Origin: Bacteroidota bacterium
GTDB taxonomy: Bacteria > Bacteroidota > Bacteroidia > Bacteroidales > JAGONC01
Assembly (NCBI GenBank): GCA_026391695.1
Contig: JAPLDP010000070.1
Span: 1 to 64,000, forward strand
Direction: 5' to 3'
Length of the DNA stretch: 64,000 bases
The notes beneath the pieces are model-generated. The model was not told where the DNA came from. It did not search any database and was given only the letters and a program-made list of their open reading frames with translations. Position numbers and translations under genes: made by a program. Shown here piece by piece: positions 7,558 through 16,184 of the stretch (its first letter is position 1; the number at the start of each line of letters is the position of its first letter).

Positions 7558-9492
7558 ATGCGTAAGCTCGCCGCTATCATGTTTACCGACATTGTTGGCT
7601 ACTCGGCTCTGATGTCGAAAGATGAATCTTTGGCCTTGCAGGTCCTTGATAAAAACCGGGAGATACAAATGGCTGCGCTCAGGCAGTTCAATGGCGAATT
7701 CATCAAAGAGATCGGCGATGGGACGTTATCAATTTTTCAAAGTTCATGGGATGCGGTGAGCTGTGCTCTTGAGATCCAGAAAATAACCGGCAAATCATCC
7801 ATGACTCTCCGTATCGGCATCCACATGGGAGACGTTGTCATTTCAGAAAATGACGTCTTTGGCGAAGGGGTTAACATTGCCTCCAGAATCGAATCACTGG
7901 GCAAACCCGGCTGTATTTTTGTTTCCGAAAGGGTTTATGAGGATATGAAAAACAAAAAAGGATTTAAAGCAGAATATGTCGGGGAGAAATCGTTGAAAAA
8001 CATCAACCACACTGTCAGGATCTATTCTATTACTACAGGAAAACCGGGTACTGAAATAGCGGAGTTAATTGTTAGTGATCTGACCGATAAAAAAGAAAAG
8101 TCGATCGTTGTATTGCCTTTCGATAACCTGAGTCCTGATCCGGACCAGGAGTATTTCAGCGATGGATTGACGGAGGAAGTGATCTCTGATCTATCGAATG
8201 TCCGTTCTCTTCGAGTGATCTCCCGCAGCTCTGCAATGACGTTCAAAGGGACGAAGAAGAAGATTCCAGAGATCGCTCGAGAGGTAAACGTGCAGTATGT
8301 CCTTGAAGGAAGTGTAAGGAAAGCAGGGAACAGTCTGCGGATTACTGCGCAATTGATCGACGCGGCGAGTGATGCTCACCTGTGGGCCGAGAAGTACTCT
8401 GGCACGCTGGATGATGTATTCGATGTTCAAGAGAAGGTCTCCCGCTCGATTGTCGCCGCTCTGAAGCTCAAGCTCACGCCTGAAGAGAGTCAGAAAATAG
8501 CCGAGCGGCCTATTGACAATGTCGCGGCGTATCAATGCTATCTCAAGGCGAACGCCGAAATCTGGCGGTTCAACAAGAGCTCTCTCGACAGCGCCCTCGA
8601 CCACCTCCAGAAGGGTCTAGACATTCTGGGCGACAATGCCCTTCTGTATTCGGCCATGGCGTTTGTTTATTGGCAATATGTGAATATAGGCGCCGGGCAG
8701 GAGGCGTATATCGCGGAAGCAGAAAAACATGCTCAAAAGGCTTTGGCCCTGGATCCAGAATCTCCGCAGGCGCATTTTATTATTGGAATGATCAACGGGT
8801 GGGTGTACGGAAATGTGCGCGCGCACATACGCCAACTCAAGATGGCGCTGGCTGTGAATCCGAATTATGTTGATGCGCTGATACTTCTCGCGGGCCTTTC
8901 AACGATGTCAGTCGGGAAGCTCGCCGCCGCAATTCCATTCGTGCAGAGAGTCAGGCAAATCGATCCGCTTGATCCATGGAATTATTGGCTCCAGGGAAGG
9001 CTATTCTTCTTCGATGGTCAATACAAGCTTGCCGTCGAGCAATTCCGTCAACACTATCAATTTGATCCGGAGAATCTTGTTGTTCGGTTTTTCTATGCTT
9101 GGACCCTAGCGTATGCTGGGCAGATCGATGAGGCCTTTTCCATTATTGACCACAGTGCACAGGCGGCTCCGAATAGTGTCTTCACGAAGTTCGGTCTCTT
9201 GCTGAAGTACGGACTACTCAAGAACAGAGAAGAGGCATTCGGGGAAATGACCCCCGACTTCGAGAGAACGTGCAGAAGGGACCATCAATGGTCATACATT
9301 GTCGCAACCTTGCTCGCCCTGATCGATGCGAGAAGGGAATCCCTCGATTGGCTGGAGAATGCGGTCGAGAGAGGCTTCATCAATTACCCGGAGCTCGAGC
9401 GAAATCCGTATCTTGACAATATTCGCGAAGAGGAGCGGTTCAAAAAACTAATCGAACGGGTGAAGTACGAGTGGGAGCATTTTGAGGTTTGA
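7558..9492 (+). CDS. Class III nucleotidyl cyclase with TolB-like and TPR output domains (copy 1)
   Basis: Residues 1-170 are a class III cyclase homology domain with both metal-binding aspartates (Asp11 in MFTDIVGYS, Asp54 in EIGDGTLSIF) and the transition-state pair Asn106/Arg110 (GVNIASRIE), so the domain looks catalytically complete. From about residue 181 a TolB/FlgO-like domain follows (KSIVVLPFDNLSPDPDQEYF, then VLEGSVRKAG), and then TPR-like helices to residue 644. No membrane helix is present, unlike copies 2 and 3, so it is probably soluble. It is the first of a tandem array. The DNA after about 8100 is visibly richer in GC and uses different codons from the first 540 bp, which suggests that the output half came from another source. 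Confidence 0.85.
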   Translation: MRKLAAIMFTDIVGYSALMSKDESLALQVLDKNREIQMAALRQFNGEFIKEIGDGTLSIFQSSWDAVSCALEIQKITGKSSMTLRIGIHMGDVVISENDVFGEGVNIASRIESLGKPGCIFVSERVYEDMKNKKGFKAEYVGEKSLKNINHTVRIYSITTGKPGTEIAELIVSDLTDKKEKSIVVLPFDNLSPDPDQEYFSDGLTEEVISDLSNVRSLRVISRSSAMTFKGTKKKIPEIAREVNVQYVLEGSVRKAGNSLRITAQLIDAASDAHLWAEKYSGTLDDVFDVQEKVSRSIVAALKLKLTPEESQKIAERPIDNVAAYQCYLKANAEIWRFNKSSLDSALDHLQKGLDILGDNALLYSAMAFVYWQYVNIGAGQEAYIAEAEKHAQKALALDPESPQAHFIIGMINGWVYGNVRAHIRQLKMALAVNPNYVDALILLAGLSTMSVGKLAAAIPFVQRVRQIDPLDPWNYWLQGRLFFFDGQYKLAVEQFRQHYQFDPENLVVRFFYAWTLAYAGQIDEAFSIIDHSAQAAPNSVFTKFGLLLKYGLLKNREEAFGEMTPDFERTCRRDHQWSYIVATLLALIDARRESLDWLENAVERGFINYPELERNPYLDNIREEERFKKLIERVKYEWEHFEV

Positions 9493-9611
9493 GAATGATT
9501 GGATTTTTTATTACAATTGAGGAAATTCATATCTTTATAACTGATTCAATACTTGCAGTTAATATTAGACTTTCAGGTTTCAAAGACAAAGCAAGTCTGA
9601 AAAATTAAACA

Positions 9612-11717
9612 ATGCGTAAACTCGCTGCCATTATGTTCACCGATATAGTCGGTTATTCATCCTTGATGTCGAAAGATGAATCTTTAGCTCTGCAAGTCCT
9701 TAAGAAGAACCGGGAGTTACATAAGTCAGCACTCAGCCGGTTTAATGGTGAATTTATCAAAGAGATCGGTGATGGGACGTTATCAATTTTTCAAAGTTCC
9801 TGGGATGCGGTGAACTGTGCCATTGATATTCAAAATATAGTAAATCGTGAATCTTCTTTTCAACTGCGCATCGGAATTCATATCGGGGATATTGTCATTT
9901 CAGATAATGATGTCTTTAGTGATGGTGTCAATATCGCATCCCGGATTCAGGCTTTATGTGAGCCCGGAGGCATCTTTATTTCTGAAATAGTATATAATGA
10001 TATCAAAAACAAAACCGGGATAAAAGCAAGATGCATTGGGGAAAAATCGCTGAAAAACATTGATCAGCCTGTTAATATTTATACAATTACTTCCGAATGT
10101 GCCGAAAGCATTTTAGAGCAGCAGAAGTCAGCCAAAGAAACCCATTCTCAATTTAAAAAGGTTCAGCACAATATCCCTCGTGTAAGCTCAGGCCGTAAAC
10201 TTTACATTGGAATTGCTGCTGCCATAATTATTGCTATTATCCTTTCAGTGGGGTACTTATTATCCCATAAAAAACCAGGAATAAAAAAATCCTTATCCGA
10301 TACGGAGGAATCAGTAAAAAAAGAAGGTGAATTTATCTGGACGAATTCGATTGCTGTGCTTCCTTTCACTGATCTGAGCCCTGAAAAAGATCAGGAATAT
10401 TTCTGCGATGGCATGTCAGAAGAGCTGATCAATGTAATGACACAAATCCCCGAGTTGAAAGTAGTCGCCAGAACATCGGCTTTTTCATTCAAAGGGAAAG
10501 AGATTGATGTCCGGGATATCGGAGAGAAATTGAATGTCAAAACAATTCTTGAAGGAAGCGTCCGAAAATCCGGCAACCAACTCCGCATTAGTGCCCAGCT
10601 CATTGATGTTAATAATGGTTACCATCTTTGGTCGCAGACCTATAATCGTGAACTGAAAGATGTGTTTGCTATTCAGGATGAGATTGCTTCAGCGATTATT
10701 ACCGCACTTAAAAACAGGCTATTACCTGAAGAGAAGGAACGGATAGAAAAGAAACAGACAGAAAATATGGAAGCATATCAACTTTATCTCAAAGGGCGCT
10801 TCTATTGGAATAAACGCAATAGAGAAGGTTTTGAAAGGGCGATTCAATATTTTAACCAAGCTATAGAGAAGGATTCATCCTATGCCATTGCATATGCTGG
10901 ACTTGCTGACGTTTATATAACAATGGGTGGTTACTTTTTTATGGCACCAAAAGAATCGGGTGATAAAGCCCAGGTTGCCGCTCGTAAAGCACTCGCTCTC
11001 GATGAAACTCTTGCAGAATCTCATACAACACTTGCAACTATATTTAAAAATGATTGGGATTGGACTAATGCCGAGAAGGAATTTAAACGCGCACTGGAAC
11101 TCAATCCAAACTATCCCACTGGACATCATTGGTACGGAGAATTTCTTGTGGAAATGGGAAGATTTAATGATGGATTAAGTGAAATAAAGAAAGCACAAGA
11201 ACTTGATCCTCTGGCACCTATATTATATGTCGTCATGGCTTATTTTCTCGCTGGAATGCATCGATACGATGAAGGGATCCAGCAGATCATGAAGGCATTT
11301 GAAATTGATCAGAATTTTTCAACGGCGCATGCTGTGTTGGGCCAATTATATCTCCTCAAAGGGAAAGGCGGCGACGCGATCCTGGAAGTTAGAAAAGCTA
11401 TTGAACTTTCTGACAGTAGTCTTGAATATATCGCTTATCTCGGTTATACTTACGGTTTATTGGGACAGAAGGAAGAAGCTAAGAAAATATTAAGAAAATT
11501 CGAACAGTTGGAAAAACAACAATATATATCCTCATATCTCATTGGAGCACTCTACCTTGGTATTGGTGAAAAAGATCAGGCATTTGTCTGGTTTAATCGG
11601 GCAATCGAGAAACATGATTATGGAATGTTGTATCTGAAAATTGATCCGAACTTTGACCCCATACGGGGAGATCCGCGGTTCGTTGAATTGATGAAAAAAG
11701 TAGGACTAGAAAAATAA
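9612..11717 (+). CDS. Class III nucleotidyl cyclase with membrane helix, TolB-like and TPR domains (copy 2)
   Basis: The N-terminal cyclase domain (about residues 1-170) is nearly the same as in copy 1, with MFTDIVGYS, EIGDGTLSIF and GVNIASRI all kept. A single membrane helix follows (about residues 195-217, rich in Ala and Ile), then a TolB/FlgO-like domain (NSIAVLPFTDLSPEKDQEYF from about 244) and at least six TPR units to residue 701. The topology predicts a cytoplasmic cyclase coupled to a periplasmic TPR sensor. It lies 119 bp after copy 1, with a related upstream region (TATCTTTA at 9530-9537). Composition is uniform and AT-rich, like the surrounding genome. Confidence 0.87.
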   Translation: MRKLAAIMFTDIVGYSSLMSKDESLALQVLKKNRELHKSALSRFNGEFIKEIGDGTLSIFQSSWDAVNCAIDIQNIVNRESSFQLRIGIHIGDIVISDNDVFSDGVNIASRIQALCEPGGIFISEIVYNDIKNKTGIKARCIGEKSLKNIDQPVNIYTITSECAESILEQQKSAKETHSQFKKVQHNIPRVSSGRKLYIGIAAAIIIAIILSVGYLLSHKKPGIKKSLSDTEESVKKEGEFIWTNSIAVLPFTDLSPEKDQEYFCDGMSEELINVMTQIPELKVVARTSAFSFKGKEIDVRDIGEKLNVKTILEGSVRKSGNQLRISAQLIDVNNGYHLWSQTYNRELKDVFAIQDEIASAIITALKNRLLPEEKERIEKKQTENMEAYQLYLKGRFYWNKRNREGFERAIQYFNQAIEKDSSYAIAYAGLADVYITMGGYFFMAPKESGDKAQVAARKALALDETLAESHTTLATIFKNDWDWTNAEKEFKRALELNPNYPTGHHWYGEFLVEMGRFNDGLSEIKKAQELDPLAPILYVVMAYFLAGMHRYDEGIQQIMKAFEIDQNFSTAHAVLGQLYLLKGKGGDAILEVRKAIELSDSSLEYIAYLGYTYGLLGQKEEAKKILRKFEQLEKQQYISSYLIGALYLGIGEKDQAFVWFNRAIEKHDYGMLYLKIDPNFDPIRGDPRFVELMKKVGLEK

Positions 11718-11771
11718 TTAGTAAAACCATATTATATTTAAAAAAGACAAAACGTCGTATGAGCTAACCCT

Positions 11772-14045
11772 ATGAGAAAACTTGCTGCCATCATGTTCAC
11801 CGATATCGTCGGTTACTCGGCTCTGATGTCGAAAGATGAATCAGTAGCACTGCAGATCCTTGTCAAAAACAGGGTGTTGCAGAAGTTGGCACTCAGCCGG
11901 TTTAATGGTGAATTCATCAAAGAGATCGGAGATGGGACGTTATCTATTTTTCAAAGTTCATGGGATGCAGTTAGTTGTGCCATAGATATTCAAAATATAG
12001 TAAATCGTGAATCTTTTTTTCAGCTGCGCATTGGTATCCATATCGGAGATATTGTCATTTCAGATAATGATGTCTTTGGTGATGGTGTCAATATAGCTTC
12101 CAGGATTGAGGCAGGTGGTAAAGCGGGAGGGATTTATGTCTCGGAACGGGTTTATGAAGACATTAAAAATAAGCATAATATCAAGGTGGAATTTGTCGGA
12201 GAGAAGACGCTGAAGAATATCGACCACCCGGTAAAGATTTATTCTATTGATACGGGGGCTCAAGAACTGATAAAAAAGCCTGTCACCCGTCCATCGGAAC
12301 AGGCTAAACCTATTAAAATTGAAGGGGAGAAAAAAATTCGGATCCCGAAAGTGCTCCTGCTATTGGGGATCGGTGTCATACTATTAACTACCGTTGGCTT
12401 ACTTGTGTTTCTTTTACCGAAACCGAAATCAAAACCCATTCAGCAACGAATTGTGGTGGCAATATTTGAGAACCGCACCGGTGACGCCTCGTTGGATGAT
12501 CTGGGCAAAATGGCAGCCGACTGGATTACCCAGGGTCTTTCGCAATCAGTGGATGCCAATGTTGTACCGACTACAACGGTTTTGCAAATATCAGCTTCGG
12601 TATCGCCTCCTGCCAGCGGAAAACAGCATAATAATTATTTATCGCACCTTGCCGAGGGGGCAAAAGCAGATATTATGGTGTCCGGATCTTATTATCTGCA
12701 GAAAGAAACACTGCAATTTCAGGCTGAGGTTAAGAATGTTAAGGATGGCAGCCTTATTTATTCACTGCCTGCAGTTACCGGATCGCTGCAGAAGCCGATG
12801 GAAATCATTGAAAAATTAAGCAGTGAAATCATTGGTGGATTGGAGTATCATTTCCGTTCAAATGTTCGCTTTATTTCGAAACCTCCTAATAAAGATGTAT
12901 ACAGCGAATATATAACAGGGATGGGGCTTTACAGCCAGGATATTGAAGGGGCCATTCAGCACTTAATTCGGGCAATCAATATGGATTCGCTTTTCTGTCC
13001 ACCACAGTTCGAATTAGCCTATGCCTATATAAATTTAGGTGAATATACCAGGGCTGATTCAATTCTTCAGATCATCAATCGAATCAGAGAGCGGCTTTCA
13101 CCTTTTGAAAGCCACTACTTTGATTCTCAAATCGCATATCTGAATGGCAATTGGGCTGAATGCCTGCGTCATTTACGTCTTGCGGAAAACATTTCTCCCG
13201 GTGACTGGGAAATCAATTACGAAATTGGATTTTTAGCGGTCAACTTAAACAAACCAGGGATTACTGTTGAAACGTATGCAAAATTAGATATCTCCTATTC
13301 TTATCAGAGCACTACTGATTTAGGTGTGTGGCGAATCGGAGTCTTGACCATGGCGCTTCACCTTTTGGGCAACTATCAGCAGGAGTTGGTGGAAGCTCGG
13401 AAAGGACAGCAATATTATCCCGATTGGCTCTTGTTATATGCCGATGAAGTGCGTGCACTTGCAGCAATAGGACAGGTTGAGGAAATTAAAAAAGTCATTG
13501 ATAAGTGTCATACCATTTCTTCACGATCCGGAAACGTGGGCGATGTGATCATCGAGGCGGCTTTGGAGCTTCGTGCGCATGGATATGCTCAGGCAGCACA
13601 TGAATATGCCGGCAAAGCCGTTGAATGGTACCGGAACCGGACTGCCAGTGTGGATGTTCGTGAATACCTTGCATTTGGGTTTTATATTTCCGAAAACTGG
13701 GAGGAGGCGCAAACAGAATATGAGCAATTGGCAGCAGAATATCCTGAAAACATTGATTACCTCGGCTATCTTGGAGCTTTGGCAGCACGAAAAGGGGAAC
13801 GGGAAAAAGCCATGAATATTACGGAAAAACTGAAGCGCATAGACCGCCCGTATTTATTTGGTCAACACACCTGTTGGCGTGCCCGTATAGCTGCCCAGCT
13901 TGGTGAGTTAGCGCAGGCAATGGAACTGCTGCAGGAATCTTTCGCCCAGGGAAAAGCATTTGATATTAATATACACCGAGACATAGATTTTGAACCGCTG
14001 CAAGATTATCAACCTTTCAGGGAATTGCTTAAACCGAAAGAGTAA
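11772..14045 (+). CDS. Class III nucleotidyl cyclase with membrane helix and TPR-type sensor (copy 3)
   Basis: The cyclase domain (about residues 1-170) matches copies 1 and 2, sharing with copy 2 even stretches of DNA such as atattcaaaatatagtaaat. A membrane helix (VLLLLGIGVILLTTVGLLVF, about 194-213) leads to a diverged TolB-like region (RIVVAIFENRTGDASLDDLG) and then TPR-like helices to residue 757. The output half is unlike those of copies 1 and 2, closer to the type seen in bacterial CadC-like or kinase-linked TPR sensors. It starts 54 bp after copy 2, so co-transcription is possible. Its ligand is unknown. Confidence 0.85.
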   Translation: MRKLAAIMFTDIVGYSALMSKDESVALQILVKNRVLQKLALSRFNGEFIKEIGDGTLSIFQSSWDAVSCAIDIQNIVNRESFFQLRIGIHIGDIVISDNDVFGDGVNIASRIEAGGKAGGIYVSERVYEDIKNKHNIKVEFVGEKTLKNIDHPVKIYSIDTGAQELIKKPVTRPSEQAKPIKIEGEKKIRIPKVLLLLGIGVILLTTVGLLVFLLPKPKSKPIQQRIVVAIFENRTGDASLDDLGKMAADWITQGLSQSVDANVVPTTTVLQISASVSPPASGKQHNNYLSHLAEGAKADIMVSGSYYLQKETLQFQAEVKNVKDGSLIYSLPAVTGSLQKPMEIIEKLSSEIIGGLEYHFRSNVRFISKPPNKDVYSEYITGMGLYSQDIEGAIQHLIRAINMDSLFCPPQFELAYAYINLGEYTRADSILQIINRIRERLSPFESHYFDSQIAYLNGNWAECLRHLRLAENISPGDWEINYEIGFLAVNLNKPGITVETYAKLDISYSYQSTTDLGVWRIGVLTMALHLLGNYQQELVEARKGQQYYPDWLLLYADEVRALAAIGQVEEIKKVIDKCHTISSRSGNVGDVIIEAALELRAHGYAQAAHEYAGKAVEWYRNRTASVDVREYLAFGFYISENWEEAQTEYEQLAAEYPENIDYLGYLGALAARKGEREKAMNITEKLKRIDRPYLFGQHTCWRARIAAQLGELAQAMELLQESFAQGKAFDINIHRDIDFEPLQDYQPFRELLKPKE

Positions 14046-14117
14046 AATATATCATATGACAAAAAACGACCACTTTACAGACTTTTATCCGGTAATATGA
14101 TTGGATAATTTGCAAAC

Positions 14118-14371
14118 ATGAAAGAACAGAGAAAACTCGCCGCCATCATGTTCACCGATATTGTCGGTTATTCGGCTCTGATGTCGAAAGATGAATTAGT
14201 AGCCCTGCAGATCCCTGCCAAAAACAGGGAGATACAACAGGTTGCGCTCAGGCGGTTCAACGGCGAATTCATCAAAGAGATCGGTTCTTGTACATTTGGC
14301 AAGATGCCGATAAGGTACTCCCTGAACCGGCCAATGCAAAAAAGAGAGTGAACCAATTATTGATGCATTAG
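14118..14371 (+). pseudogene. Internally deleted fourth cyclase remnant
   Basis: The first 56 codons repeat the cyclase N-terminus (KLAAIMFTDIVGYSALMSK to EFIKEIG). At about 14286 the cyclase sequence stops abruptly. The following DNA, read from 14288 in a different frame, encodes LYIWQDADKVLPEPANAKK and so on to a stop at 14371, which looks like the C-terminus of another TPR protein. The result is a head-to-tail deletion with a frameshift; the frame actually open from 14118 ends at 14351 with 77 residues. The second catalytic aspartate and the Asn/Arg pair are missing, so no cyclase activity is expected. Confidence 0.75.
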
Positions 14372-14390
14372 TATTTTGAAAAACTAATTC

Positions 14391-15254
14391 ATGAAATCAT
14401 CCCGTTTATGGCTGTCGTATGCCATCATCACCACTGTTTTCTGGGGAGTATGGGGTGCCCTGATTGAAGTGCCGCAAAAGGCCGGATTTCCTCCCACACT
14501 GGGCTATATAGTCTGGTCACTTACAATGATCCCATGTGCCGTTGTGGCTATGCGTCTGGCAGGGTGGAAAATTGAATATGATAAGCGATCCATTTTTCTT
14601 GGGTCAACAATAGGTTTCCTTGGCGCTGGAGGACAGCTGATTCTGTTCGAGGCCCTCCGCGAAGGCCCGGCTTATATCATATTCCCTTTCATTTCACTTT
14701 ATCCCTCCCTGACCATACTGCTGTCGGTCATCTTGCTCAAAGAAAAAACCACCTTATTAAAATGGAGCGGTATCAGTATTGCCCTGGTGGCCATATATTT
14801 CCTGTCGTACCAGAAACCTGGCGAATCCATCGTACATGGATACCTCTGGTTGTTACTGGCAATGCTGGTCTTTGCTGCCTGGGGGCTGCAGGCTTATGTG
14901 ATGAAATTCTCAAATGAAACCATGAAGGCCGAAAGCATTTTCTTTTATATGGCGCTTACTGCTGTTCTGCTTTCGCCTGTCGCTTTCTTCATGACCGACT
15001 TCAGTGTGGCGGTCAATTGGGGATTTAAAGGACCCTGGCTGGCAGCCATGGTACATATTTTAAATTCTGTTGGTGCGCTTACGCTGGTTTATGCCCTGCG
15101 GTATGGCAAGGCGATCATTGTCACGCCGCTTACAGGTCTCGCACCGCTCATCACTATTATTCTGTCACTGGCAATTTATGGGATTGTACCAGGAGCGATG
15201 CTCTCCATCGGGCTGGTGCTGGCCGTTATAGCAATTTTTATCTTGTCAGTATAA
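14391..15254 (+). CDS. EamA/DMT-family transporter
   Basis: The 287-residue protein has ten predicted membrane helices in two five-helix EamA repeats and no soluble domain. This is the layout of the drug/metabolite transporter superfamily, whose members export amino acids, nucleobases or other small molecules. The N-terminal half contains conserved small residues and prolines (PQKAGFPP, EGPAYIIFPFISLYPSLT) of the kind seen in EamA proteins. It begins 19 bp after the cyclase remnant and may have been the neighbour of the gene lost there. Substrate cannot be deduced. Its 3' end converges on the sugar-utilisation operon. Confidence 0.85.
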   Translation: MKSSRLWLSYAIITTVFWGVWGALIEVPQKAGFPPTLGYIVWSLTMIPCAVVAMRLAGWKIEYDKRSIFLGSTIGFLGAGGQLILFEALREGPAYIIFPFISLYPSLTILLSVILLKEKTTLLKWSGISIALVAIYFLSYQKPGESIVHGYLWLLLAMLVFAAWGLQAYVMKFSNETMKAESIFFYMALTAVLLSPVAFFMTDFSVAVNWGFKGPWLAAMVHILNSVGALTLVYALRYGKAIIVTPLTGLAPLITIILSLAIYGIVPGAMLSIGLVLAVIAIFILSV

Positions 15255-15278
15255 CCTCACTCCTTACCGGGGGCGAGG

Positions 15279-16145
15279 TCATTCATTCATCATCAACATA
15301 AATCCACTCGTACCCGAATCAGGCATATAACCCAGATCAGACCATCCGCTGTCCATGATGATGATAGCTATTCTAACGGCTTCGTTGGTTAACCCTGTCA
15401 GCATTGTCCGTGAAAGTGCCAGCTCATATTTCAGCAATCCGCCGCTTTCTTCAAAATGTCCAGCCTGATAAAACTCACCGGCCTGAACATAAGCAAAGTC
15501 CCAGCTGGTCCCATCACCGACATATTTATAAGCATCAAGCCATACATCAGGTGTGGCAATCTGTCCTTCGCAATAATCTTCAGCGCCCATCCCGGGGAAG
15601 CCACCCATCTGAAATCCTGTGGCAAGGAGAGTATCGATATCAATAAAAATGCTGAATATCGTTTGATCGTTGATAGTGGACTCCTGTTCCAGATAAATAT
15701 AAATATTGCGGGCATCATAGTCGAATTTACCCAATTTTACGGCTCCACCGTCAGGACCTGAAATCACAACATTCTTTATCACATTGTCCCAGTCGGATAC
15801 TGTGCCATCATCCATCTTCACCGGTGATGATTTATCAAGCAGTAAAACCGTTGAAGCTTCTGCCAAAGTGCCTCCGCTGGTGACATAAAGTGTCACCACA
15901 TACTTGCCTTTATGCGGATACGTATGAACAGGATTTCCCTCGGTGGATGAGTTCCCGTCTCCAAAGTCCCAGCGATAAATGCCGGTAAGCTTTGACAAGT
16001 TGGTAAAAGTGACGGTGAAACCATCGGAAGTGTAACTGAAATAGGCTTCCTGCTCCTGAGTATTGCTTTCGTCGTCTTTATCGCATCCTCCAAGAAAAAC
16101 TACAAGGAGGGAAATTAACGAACCATATTTAAACAATGTTTTCAT
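15279..16145 (-). CDS. PKD-domain surface lipoprotein (SusE/F position)
   Basis: From the ATG at 16145 the protein starts MKTLFKYGSLISLLVVFLGG followed by Cys, a lipobox. A PKD domain follows (WDFGDGNSSTEGNPVHTYPH is its hallmark), then a beta-rich region from about residue 120 that resembles a CBM9-like carbohydrate-binding domain (DARNIYIYLEQES, FIDIDTL). It is the last gene of the operon, 21 bp after susD, where SusE/SusF-type surface glycan-binding proteins usually lie. It probably binds the target glycan at the cell surface. The alternative start at 16163 adds six residues and is less likely. Confidence 0.78.
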   Translation of the reverse strand: MKTLFKYGSLISLLVVFLGGCDKDDESNTQEQEAYFSYTSDGFTVTFTNLSKLTGIYRWDFGDGNSSTEGNPVHTYPHKGKYVVTLYVTSGGTLAEASTVLLLDKSSPVKMDDGTVSDWDNVIKNVVISGPDGGAVKLGKFDYDARNIYIYLEQESTINDQTIFSIFIDIDTLLATGFQMGGFPGMGAEDYCEGQIATPDVWLDAYKYVGDGTSWDFAYVQAGEFYQAGHFEESGGLLKYELALSRTMLTGLTNEAVRIAIIIMDSGWSDLGYMPDSGTSGFMLMMNE

Positions 16146-16184
16146 AATCATATTTTTAATCAATTATAATTTATTTTATTTTGA

